Shown piece after piece: positions 54,563-62,489 of a stretch of DNA of 64,000 bases. Below the pieces are notes generated by a model. That model had not been told where the DNA came from, searched no databases, and saw only the letters and a list, made by a program, of their open reading frames with translations. A program made the position numbers and the translations under genes. Every line of letters begins with the position of its first letter. The stretch's first letter is position 1. The stretch covers positions 186,001-250,000 of the forward strand of contig NZ_JACVAC010000003.1 of NCBI RefSeq assembly GCF_014851685.1, in the 5' to 3' direction. The DNA is from Pseudomonas sp. PDM05. Lineage in GTDB: Bacteria > Pseudomonadota > Gammaproteobacteria > Pseudomonadales > Pseudomonadaceae.

Positions 54563-56272
54563 TCATCGCTGACCGCTCGCTGCGAGCAATTCCTTCAAGA
54601 TCGTTGCCGGGTCGGCCCGCTGTTGCTTGCGGTAGTTGCCGACATGGCGAACGAACAGTGTCGCGCGCGTCACCAGGCTCTTGCCGAGCACCGGCTTGCG
54701 ATCCAACTCTTCCTTGATCCGTTGAAACTGCGCCTGGATCACCGCATCGGTATAACGCGTGCCGGTGGCCAGGTTGTCGATATAGATCGCCACTGCGCCG
54801 TCGAGGGCACTGCGGCCATTGGCGATGGCCATGTCGAACAGTTGCGCGCTGGCCTCGTCCTTTTTGTCGAGCGCCTGCTGGCGGCTCTTCTGCAGGTTCG
54901 CCAGGCGGATGTTGTAGTTGGCGATGGTCTCGGCCACCAGCGCGGCCGACTGAATCAGGTTGCCCGCCGCTTCCTCGCGTTGCTGGGCGATCAGCGAGAC
55001 GTTGCGCTTGAGCTCTTCGTTGACCAGCCCCAACTCGGCTTGCAGCTTGGGGTCGACGCTGGCGGCGATGATGCTGTCCAGGCGCTTGGTCGGGTCCTGG
55101 GCGTCGTCGATGGCGTCGGTCAGCGAGGCCAGGCGGCCCTCTTTCTGCCACTGGGCGAACAGCTCCTTGTAGCGCGAACGCGGTGCCGACAGCGCGCCGA
55201 TCGCCACGCGGAAACCGGTGGTCTCGTTGCTCTGCTCGGTGCCATCGGCGCCAAACAGCGGGTATTCACGGCGCATGCCGGTGAACAGCGTGCCCTCACC
55301 TTCCAGGTAGTTGCCGCCCTTGACCACAAAACCGCCATAGGTGCCCTGGCGACGTCCGGCGTGCACCAGTTGGAAGGATTCCTGGACCATCTCGGCGGCG
55401 TTGCCGATCACGTCGAACATCCCAATGGGATTGGGCAGCTTGGTGCCGATGGGCATCAGGCGTGCAGCCTGGCCGGTGCCGCCGGCGACCTGGTTGAACA
55501 CTGCGTAGTCGCCCAGCGGGCCGTCGCTGTCACTGCCTTCGGCGCGGCGCGGGAACAGGCGCCCTTCCAGGTCCTGACGGCTCACCGCCTGGCCACCGCG
55601 TGCAGCGAATTCCCATTCGACTTCGGTAGGCAAACGCACAAAACCGACGCCGCCATCCTCCGCCGACGAACCACGCCCGCTCACCGGCAGCAGGTCGCGG
55701 TGGTACTTCATCAGCCACGCGCTGTACACCGCCGAAAAGCGTTCGGCCTCAAAGCGCGACAGTTTCACCTTGGGCAAACGCCCGGCCATCCCGGTCGGCG
55801 CATCGCACGCCGGCGCAGGCTCGCCACTGGCCAGGGACTGCGCCTGGGACATGACCTGGGCGTACTGACGCGCAGTCACTTCGTACTTGCCGATGAAGTA
55901 CAGCATGGGCTTGAGCGGGGTCTTGGCGTCGGTCTTGGGCATCAAGGGCGCGATGACTTTGTTCCAGTCCTTGGGCAGGTCCTTGAGGGTGAACTGGCCG
56001 TTGATGAAGTCGCGGCGGTAACCGGAAATAAACGATTGCTGGTAACCCGCCTCGCCTTCGGCAAAGGGGTAGCCGAGGCTGATCTCGCGGTCATCCAGGG
56101 TGCCCTGGGCCAACACGTAGGCGTAGCGGAACACCATGTTGCCTTCGCAGGGCAGCGGCAGGCTGACATCCCCTTCCAATGGCTTGGGGTTGTCGAGCTT
56201 GTCACTCGCCTCATCGGCCCAGGCCATCGAGGCCAGGGTCAGCGCCACACAGGCGCCCAGTAACTTATACAT
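54563..56272 (-). CDS. tagR: TagR, FGE-sulfatase-domain T6SS regulator
   Basis: A 569-residue periplasmic protein with a signal peptide (about 1-19, ending MAWA) and a formylglycine-generating-enzyme/sulfatase-modifying domain (about 115-350), recognisable by FIGKYEVTARQYAQVM, LPTEVEWEFAARGG and FRVAIG. The C-terminal 200 residues are helical. In P. aeruginosa TagR activates the kinase PpkA from the periplasm. It overlaps tagS by 8 bases. Confidence 0.94.
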   Translation of the reverse strand: MYKLLGACVALTLASMAWADEASDKLDNPKPLEGDVSLPLPCEGNMVFRYAYVLAQGTLDDREISLGYPFAEGEAGYQQSFISGYRRDFINGQFTLKDLPKDWNKVIAPLMPKTDAKTPLKPMLYFIGKYEVTARQYAQVMSQAQSLASGEPAPACDAPTGMAGRLPKVKLSRFEAERFSAVYSAWLMKYHRDLLPVSGRGSSAEDGGVGFVRLPTEVEWEFAARGGQAVSRQDLEGRLFPRRAEGSDSDGPLGDYAVFNQVAGGTGQAARLMPIGTKLPNPIGMFDVIGNAAEMVQESFQLVHAGRRQGTYGGFVVKGGNYLEGEGTLFTGMRREYPLFGADGTEQSNETTGFRVAIGALSAPRSRYKELFAQWQKEGRLASLTDAIDDAQDPTKRLDSIIAASVDPKLQAELGLVNEELKRNVSLIAQQREEAAGNLIQSAALVAETIANYNIRLANLQKSRQQALDKKDEASAQLFDMAIANGRSALDGAVAIYIDNLATGTRYTDAVIQAQFQRIKEELDRKPVLGKSLVTRATLFVRHVGNYRKQQRADPATILKELLAASGQR

Positions 56273-57449
56273 CTCTGATTCCTTCAGAAGCCTGGATACG
56301 CGCCACTCGCCAACCACCACAAGCCGCCGCCACGGCGCTGACGCCGAGGACTGCAACCAGGGCCAGGCCGTAATGGCGCGCCAGCAGGTGGCTGGCGTAC
56401 TCGCCCGGCACCTGCACGAATAATTCATTCAAACCCGCCTCGGCCAGGCCATACAGACTGGCACTGAGTACGGCGGCAAAACCCGCGCTGTACAGCGCCT
56501 GCACCACCACGAACACCAGCAGCCCACCCGTGGAAAACCCCAGCAGGCGCAACACCGACAACTCCCGGCGCTTGCGCGCCACGGCGGCCAAGGCCCCGGC
56601 GAAGATCGCCGCAAACGCCCCTGCCAACGCCAACCCGCAGATCACCCAGAACACGATAGACAGGTTGCGGCTCAACGACTGCACCTGGGCGATGGTCTGC
56701 GCCTGGGTCGACACCAACAGGTTCTGCCCGGCGAAGTACACGCGCAGCGGTTCCACATCGGTGAGGTTGCGGGCGTACAGGCGGAATGCCGGGTACACAC
56801 GCTGCTCACTCACACCCACCGCTTCACCGGCCCAACCCAACGCCGGCACTGCGCGGCCATCACGGTAGTCTTCCGCCGCTTCCAGCAAACCCAGGTCGGC
56901 AAACAGACCGTCACGGGCAAAGGCCTCCAGCGGCAACACCGCCAGCACCTGTACGCGCGTGCGCTGGGCTTCGACACGCCCGGCCACCTGCCGCGCAAAG
57001 CTGGTTTCCAGCCAATCGCCAGGCCGCGCCGCAAGCTTTTCGGCAGCGGTGTGGCTCAGCACGACCTGGTCCAGGCCCCGGGGCACCGGCAAGCCGGCCA
57101 GCAGCGGATCACCCGAGGCGCTCGGCAGCATTTCCAACGCCAGGCTGCCCACCTGCACCGTCGCCGCAATCTGCCGCGTACGCGGGATGGCGAAGGCTAC
57201 CTCACTGCGCTCGCCCAGTTGCTCGATAAACGCACTGCTGAATCGACCACCGCCCAGCGGAATAATTTCACGGGTAGCGGGGTCGGTCTCCAAACGTTCG
57301 GTCAAACTGCTAACCAGTCCAAATTTCAGGCCGAATAACACCAACAACGGCGCGATAACCGCGACCAACGCCAGCACCGAACAGGCCGACAGCCACGCAT
57401 CGTTGCGGTAATCCTGCCAGGCCAGCGACGCCACCAAGCCGATGCGCAT
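56265..57449 (-). CDS. tagS: TagS, ABC permease of the T6SS regulatory module
   Basis: A 394-residue inner-membrane permease of the FtsX/MacB type: one N-terminal transmembrane helix (about 20-42), a large periplasmic domain and three C-terminal helices (about 266-300, 315-340, 355-380), the second loop containing RKRRELSVLRLLGF. With TagT it forms an ABC module needed for signal relay from TagQR to PpkA. It ends with the RIQASEGIRDV tail common in the family. The ATG overlaps the tagT stop. Confidence 0.94.
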   Translation of the reverse strand: MRIGLVASLAWQDYRNDAWLSACSVLALVAVIAPLLVLFGLKFGLVSSLTERLETDPATREIIPLGGGRFSSAFIEQLGERSEVAFAIPRTRQIAATVQVGSLALEMLPSASGDPLLAGLPVPRGLDQVVLSHTAAEKLAARPGDWLETSFARQVAGRVEAQRTRVQVLAVLPLEAFARDGLFADLGLLEAAEDYRDGRAVPALGWAGEAVGVSEQRVYPAFRLYARNLTDVEPLRVYFAGQNLLVSTQAQTIAQVQSLSRNLSIVFWVICGLALAGAFAAIFAGALAAVARKRRELSVLRLLGFSTGGLLVFVVVQALYSAGFAAVLSASLYGLAEAGLNELFVQVPGEYASHLLARHYGLALVAVLGVSAVAAACGGWRVARIQASEGIRDV

Positions 57450-58153
57450 CAGCACGCCTCCCCGAGGGTCGCGGTGACGCCGCCGTCGGTGTCGCGACGA
57501 CAACTGATGCGCCGCACCTGCAAGCCGCTGGCGCGGGCCAGGGGCTCGTCATGGGTGGCGATCACACAGGCTGCCTGGTGCTGGCGAGCCTGCGCGAGCA
57601 GCGCCTGCATCACGCGCTCGGCGTTCAGGGGGTCGAGGGACGCCGTGGGTTCGTCCGCCAGCACCAGTTGCGGCGCATGGGCCAGGGCGCGGGCACAGCT
57701 GACGCGCTGGCGCTGGCCTACCGACAACGCCGCCGGCTTCTTGGCCAACTGGTCGCCGATCTCCAATTGCTCGGCCAGGCGCGTCACGCTGCCATCGTCC
57801 TTCAAGCCCAGCAGTTGCCGGGACAAGGCGATATTCCCACGCACATCGAGAAAGCCCAGCAGGCCGCCGGTTTGCAGCACATAGCCCAAGTGCTGGCTAC
57901 GCAGCGCGGCCAACGCGGATTGCCGATCAGCGCGCCACAGCCCGGCAATGTCCTGCTGATAAAACTCAAACTGCCCGACCTGATCCGGCGCCAATACCAG
58001 CGCCAGCAGGTCCAGCAAAGTGCTTTTGCCGCAACCGCTGGGCCCGACAATCGCCACTTGCTCGCCGGCACGCAGCGCCAGCGCCGGAATCACCAGGCTG
58101 TAGCGCTGGCTGCCGACGCCCCGGCTCTTGTGCACCGCGCTCAGGTTCAGCAT
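57449..58153 (-). CDS. tagT: TagT, ABC ATPase of the T6SS regulatory module
   Basis: A 234-residue ABC ATPase. Walker A is GPSGCGKSTLLDL (about 38-50), the signature is LSVGQRQRVSCAR (about 143-155) and Walker B is LVLADEPTASLD (about 163-174). It is the partner of TagS. The ATG at 58153 overlaps the ppkA stop codon by one base (TGATG), so translation is coupled. Confidence 0.95.
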   Translation of the reverse strand: MLNLSAVHKSRGVGSQRYSLVIPALALRAGEQVAIVGPSGCGKSTLLDLLALVLAPDQVGQFEFYQQDIAGLWRADRQSALAALRSQHLGYVLQTGGLLGFLDVRGNIALSRQLLGLKDDGSVTRLAEQLEIGDQLAKKPAALSVGQRQRVSCARALAHAPQLVLADEPTASLDPLNAERVMQALLAQARQHQAACVIATHDEPLARASGLQVRRISCRRDTDGGVTATLGEAC

Positions 58154-61119
58154 CACGGCAACGTCGACAACGGCACGCGGTACAACGCGTCGCCCGGCTC
58201 GGCATCACCGAAACGGACCCAGTTGGCCAGGTCGTTGTGGAAGGTTTCGTAGAGGCGGATTTTCGAATCCAGCTCGTCGATAAAATCTTCCTGCTCGGCC
58301 ACGCTCAACGACAACCACAAATCCTGGGTCATGTTCAGCGACTTGCTGCGGTACGGCAGGCCCTCCAGGTATTCGCCGAGAATGCCGCCGTCGGCCAGGT
58401 TGCCGCCCTTGCGCAGGGCTTGCGGGTCGCGGCTCATGTAGGCCGAGGCGCTGGCGATTTCCTGGAAGAAATCCTTCGGCGAGGTCTGGGTCTTGCGCGC
58501 CGCATCGACGATCAGTTTCAGCGACTGCTGCAAGTCGTTGAGCTGCAACTTGGTCAGCATCACGCACACCTGGAACGCCGGCAGCGCCGGGTTGGTCAGG
58601 TCGCGGTCGGCGGTCCAGGCGCTGACCAGTTGCGGCGCCTGGCTCGCGGTTTTGCGCCCAAGGAAATCCATGTGCATGGCGTAGCCGACGGCGGCGGATT
58701 TGTCCGCCAGGCTCGGCGCGCTGCTCAGCAACGGCACCGGCTGCGGCGTGTTGCTGCGCACCTGATGCACAAGGTTGGCGAACACCGTGCCGATCTCATC
58801 CACCCGCTCGCCGAGCTTGCGCACATCGCCACCGGGCACCGGCGTGTACAGGTCGCCGATCTGCGGGTTGGCGTCGGCGGTAAGGATGCGGTATTGGCTC
58901 TCGGCACCGGCGTGGGTTTTTTTGCCAACGTCGGTGCGCAGGTGCAGGGCGTAGATCTTGATCTGCTTGCCCAGCGCGGCCTGGCGCACTTCGGCTTCGT
59001 TCATCTGGGTGGCGGCGAACGGGTCGTTCTTGCGCAGCGCACCGGCGTCGGTGACCAGCAGGATGATGCGCCCGCCATAGCCGGACCAGTCCATGCCGTC
59101 CACCGCCTGCATCACCCCGGCGAACGCGTCTTCGTTGAAGGAATGGCTGGACACCGTGGACGCCTTGACCTGCCGCGCCATGTCGAGGAAGCGCTGCGGG
59201 TCGCGGCCTTGATCCAGGCTGATCAGGGTCTTGGCCACGTATTCCAGGCCCGGCGTCTTCTTCACGCTGCTGCGAAAACCCACCATGCCAAAGCTGACGC
59301 TGTCCAACTCGCCACGTTCGGCGATGCGGGTTTGCAGCTCGTGCACCACGTCGCGGATCTGGTCGATATAGGGCTGCATCGACACCGTGGTGTCGACCAC
59401 CAACACCACGGCGGTGCGAAAGGCGTCGGCGTTGGCGCTGATCACCGGCGTTGCGGGTTTTGCCACCGCGCTGCTGCCGGGATCGATGGACGCCACATTC
59501 AGCAACTGCACCGGCTGGCCGTTTTCGTCGAAGCTCTCTTTGGAGTCGAAGATCGGCAACAGGTAGAACTGGTTCTGCGGCACGGCACTGGCTGCGGGCT
59601 CCAACGCCAGGATCTGACTGTTGTCTTCGCTGTTTTTCTGCGCCTTGGCCAGCACGCCTTTGGCTGCGGAAGGATCAGCCAGCAGTTTTTCCACTTCGCC
59701 GGATTGGCGCAGGAACATCACCGGTGCCCGGCCCGAGCGCTCGGTAAATTTCAGCACCAGGCTTTGTTTCCAGTCGCTGACCTGTGCCGCCGGCAACCAG
59801 CCGTCGCTGCGCCCATCGGTGGCCGCACCGACACGTACCCACGGGCTGCCGTCGACGTCTTTGCGTTGGTAAACGTAGAGCACGGAGAACGCCGGCAGGG
59901 CCTTGCCTGGCGCGCCGCCGGCATCCGTTGAGAGTTTCGCGCCCGGCTTGCTGAGCACGCGCTGGAACAGGGTCTTCTTGCCCGCCATCAACAGCGGGCG
60001 TTGGCCACCATCGACTTCGGCGACCGCTGGCGGCGGTGGCGTGACTTTCGGCACCTCGGCGGCAGGTGGCTTGGCCACCGGCTCGTCGCTGCCGCTCAAC
60101 CACCAGTAACTCGCGCCACCCATCGCCAGTGCAACCGCCACTGCCACCGCCGCCAGCGCCAACACCGGCCCACGGCGCTGCTCGCTGTGCTGGGTCGGTG
60201 GCACCACGGGTTGGCGCACCGGCTGGGGTTTCTCGGTGGGGATCTCGATCGACTCTGGGGTAATGCCCCCCAGGTCAAAACTCATCGGGATCGGCAACGG
60301 CCGCACCAGCGTGGCTTCCGGGGAGTCCGCCGGCAGGTTGTCCAAGGCCCGCAACAGCGCCGCCGCGTCCGGGAAACGCTCAGCCGGGTCCTTGGCCAAC
60401 AGTTTGCGCAGCACGTCCTGATAACGGCCGTGATGCACCGGCAATTCCGGCAGCGGTTCGGTCAGGTGCGCCAGCGCCGTCGACAGCGCGTCGGTGCCGC
60501 TGTAGGGCAGCTTGCCGACGAGGATTTCATACAACACCACGCCCAGCGCATACAGGTCGGCACGGCCATCGATCTCCTGGCCCCGCGCCTGTTCCGGGCT
60601 CATGTAGCTCGGTGTGCCCACGGCAAAACCGGCCTGGGTGAACTGGGTGCGGTCGTCCAGGGATTTGGCGATGCCAAAATCCGACAACACCGCCGTGCCG
60701 TCGGCGCGAAACAGAATGTTCGCCGGCTTCACGTCGCGGTGCACCAGGCCCTGGGCGTGGGCATAGCCCAGCGCCGAGGCGATCTGGCGGATCAGCGTCA
60801 CCCCCTGCTCCGGCGTCATGCCGGCGGCGATGCGCTCCTTGAGCGTGCCGTTGGGCAGGTACTCCATGGCCATGTAATACAGCTCACCGACGTTGCCGAT
60901 GTCATGGATGGTCACCGTGTGCGGATGCGACAGGCGCGCCAGGGTCTTGCCCTCGCGCAGGAATCGCTCGCAGAAGGTCGGGTCGGCCGCCAGCGCCGCC
61001 GCCATCACCTTCAACGCCACCTTGCGCTCCAGCGAACGTTGGGTCGCCAGGTACACGCTGGCCATGGCGCCTTCGCCGATTTCGCCGTCGATGTCGTAGC
61101 CGGGGATCAGGATATTCAT
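58153..61119 (-). CDS. ppkA: T6SS serine/threonine kinase PpkA
   Basis: A 988-residue transmembrane kinase that phosphorylates Fha1 to trigger H1-type T6SS firing. The kinase domain (about 8-265) has the G-loop GEGAMASVYLA, ALKVM with the ATP lysine, HRDVKPANIL and DFGIAKS, all intact. One membrane helix is near 320-340. The periplasmic part contains a von Willebrand A domain (about 615-815) with DTTVS as a MIDAS-like motif. Length is close to that of PA0074. The 5' end overlaps pppA by 4 bases. Confidence 0.95.
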   Translation of the reverse strand: MNILIPGYDIDGEIGEGAMASVYLATQRSLERKVALKVMAAALAADPTFCERFLREGKTLARLSHPHTVTIHDIGNVGELYYMAMEYLPNGTLKERIAAGMTPEQGVTLIRQIASALGYAHAQGLVHRDVKPANILFRADGTAVLSDFGIAKSLDDRTQFTQAGFAVGTPSYMSPEQARGQEIDGRADLYALGVVLYEILVGKLPYSGTDALSTALAHLTEPLPELPVHHGRYQDVLRKLLAKDPAERFPDAAALLRALDNLPADSPEATLVRPLPIPMSFDLGGITPESIEIPTEKPQPVRQPVVPPTQHSEQRRGPVLALAAVAVAVALAMGGASYWWLSGSDEPVAKPPAAEVPKVTPPPPAVAEVDGGQRPLLMAGKKTLFQRVLSKPGAKLSTDAGGAPGKALPAFSVLYVYQRKDVDGSPWVRVGAATDGRSDGWLPAAQVSDWKQSLVLKFTERSGRAPVMFLRQSGEVEKLLADPSAAKGVLAKAQKNSEDNSQILALEPAASAVPQNQFYLLPIFDSKESFDENGQPVQLLNVASIDPGSSAVAKPATPVISANADAFRTAVVLVVDTTVSMQPYIDQIRDVVHELQTRIAERGELDSVSFGMVGFRSSVKKTPGLEYVAKTLISLDQGRDPQRFLDMARQVKASTVSSHSFNEDAFAGVMQAVDGMDWSGYGGRIILLVTDAGALRKNDPFAATQMNEAEVRQAALGKQIKIYALHLRTDVGKKTHAGAESQYRILTADANPQIGDLYTPVPGGDVRKLGERVDEIGTVFANLVHQVRSNTPQPVPLLSSAPSLADKSAAVGYAMHMDFLGRKTASQAPQLVSAWTADRDLTNPALPAFQVCVMLTKLQLNDLQQSLKLIVDAARKTQTSPKDFFQEIASASAYMSRDPQALRKGGNLADGGILGEYLEGLPYRSKSLNMTQDLWLSLSVAEQEDFIDELDSKIRLYETFHNDLANWVRFGDAEPGDALYRVPLSTLP

Positions 61120-61835
61120 GCCAAGACCTTCACGACGATGGTGGTGATGTTGTCCGGCGCCCCCCGGTTGAGACCCAGGTGCACCAGGCTGCGGACGATT
61201 TCGTCCGGCGCGTCGTGGCTGAGGACTTCGCGGATTTCGTGGTCTTCGACGGTCTTGTTGAGGCCGTCGCTGCACAGCAGATAGCTGTCGCCGGGGGCGA
61301 TCAGCAGGTCGACCACCGCCAGCTCCAGCTGCGCTTCGACGCCGATGGCGCGGGTGACAATGTTTGCGCGCGGGTGCACGCGGGCGTCGGCTTCGCTGAG
61401 CAGGCCGCTGTCTTGCAGGTCTTGCACGTAGCTGTGGTCGCGGGAAATGCGCTCCAGCACGCCGTCACGCAGGCGGTACAAGCGGCTGTCGCCGGCCCAC
61501 ACGCACACGCCGCGCAAACCGCGTGCGGCGAGCAACACCACGGTGCTGCCCATCAAGGTCACGCCACGGTTGACGGTTTCTTCACGCACAGCGGCGTTGA
61601 TGCGTACCAGGTCGTTGCGCAGCGCCGCCGAATACTCCTCAAGGGAACGGCCCGGCGCCACACTGCGCAGGCTGTCGACGATCAGGCTGCTGACATAGTC
61701 CCCCGCCGCATGCCCGCCCATACCGTCGGCCACCACCCACAGGCGGTTTTCCGGCAGATCCAGGCAGGCGTCTTCGTTGACTTGGCGCACCATGCCCACA
61801 TGGCTTTTGCTCGCGGATTTGTACGTCGCCCCCAT
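61116..61835 (-). CDS. pppA: T6SS PP2C phosphatase PppA
   Basis: A 239-residue PP2C phosphatase that removes the phosphate from Fha and resets the T6SS. Metal-binding motifs are NEDACLD (about 20-26), VVADGMGGHAAGD (about 34-46) and SDGLNKTVEDHE (about 188-199). Its ATG directly follows the tagF stop with no gap (TAG then ATG) and its end overlaps ppkA by 4 bases, so all are translated in step. Confidence 0.96.
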   Translation of the reverse strand: MGATYKSASKSHVGMVRQVNEDACLDLPENRLWVVADGMGGHAAGDYVSSLIVDSLRSVAPGRSLEEYSAALRNDLVRINAAVREETVNRGVTLMGSTVVLLAARGLRGVCVWAGDSRLYRLRDGVLERISRDHSYVQDLQDSGLLSEADARVHPRANIVTRAIGVEAQLELAVVDLLIAPGDSYLLCSDGLNKTVEDHEIREVLSHDAPDEIVRSLVHLGLNRGAPDNITTIVVKVLA

Positions 61836-62489
61836 CTACACCACACCTTCTTGTCCGAGCAAAAACTGCGCAAAATCGCCGGCGGCAGGCAGGCCCTGAC
61901 ACCGCAATAAACCGGGTGAAATACGTTGCGAACCTCGGCCCCACCACAGGCTCGCACCTTCGCAGGCCTGTTCGGCGAGCGCGGTCATGCGGCTATGGGG
62001 CTCAGTGGCGGACACCCGTTGCAGGCCGGCGAAGCGGCTGTCTACCGCACGCAGCTCAAGGGTCGGGGCGCCCAGTTGGTCGAGGCCAGCGTTGAAGCTT
62101 TCAAAGCTTGCACCGCTGTCCAGTGTGCTCAGCAGCAGCTCTTCGGCCTGCTCGAACCAGGTGTCCGGCCCGCCCACCAGGGACGCCGGATTGGTGTCGT
62201 GATCCAGCAGCGCAACCACCGCCAACGGGAAATAGCGCCCGACCCGATCAATGCTCGGCATCACCACCCCTGCCGCTGCGTCCGGCCCGCACACACCCGG
62301 CGCCAGGACGAAGCGCCACAGCGGGCTGACCAGATACACGTTGAGCCAATCGGCGCCGAGGCTGTTCTGACTGGCGAGCAAACCGGCCGCCAGCCAGCTG
62401 TCCCACGGGCCGACAAAGCTCTGGGGCAAGGCGCGGCTGACAAAGTCGCCACGGCTGGCCAACTTGCCGTAGAAACCCAGCGTCGTCAT
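61836..62489 (-). CDS. tagF: TagF, T6SS-associated repressor
   Basis: A 217-residue protein of the TagF/BMA_A0400 family with the start FYGKLASRGDFVSRALP and WDSWLAAGL, and the central PSIDRVGRYFPLAVVALL. TagF blocks T6SS assembly post-translationally, separately from the kinase route. The start at 62489 gives the family length and overlaps the end of tssM by 4 bases. In some bacteria it is fused to PppA; here the two are separate but abutting. Confidence 0.93.
   Translation of the reverse strand: MTTLGFYGKLASRGDFVSRALPQSFVGPWDSWLAAGLLASQNSLGADWLNVYLVSPLWRFVLAPGVCGPDAAAGVVMPSIDRVGRYFPLAVVALLDHDTNPASLVGGPDTWFEQAEELLLSTLDSGASFESFNAGLDQLGAPTLELRAVDSRFAGLQRVSATEPHSRMTALAEQACEGASLWWGRGSQRISPGLLRCQGLPAAGDFAQFLLGQEGVV

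Noticed and set aside
54480..55151. N-terminal extension of tagQ by about 220 codons
   Set aside because: The upstream part reads out of frame through tagR; the lipoprotein signal sets the start at 54479.
54482..56263. A plus-strand open frame opposite tagR
   Set aside because: Shadow frame; tagR on the minus strand has signal peptide and FGE-sulfatase motifs.
58237..59931. A plus-strand open frame opposite ppkA
   Set aside because: Shadow frame; the kinase and vWA domains lie on the minus strand.
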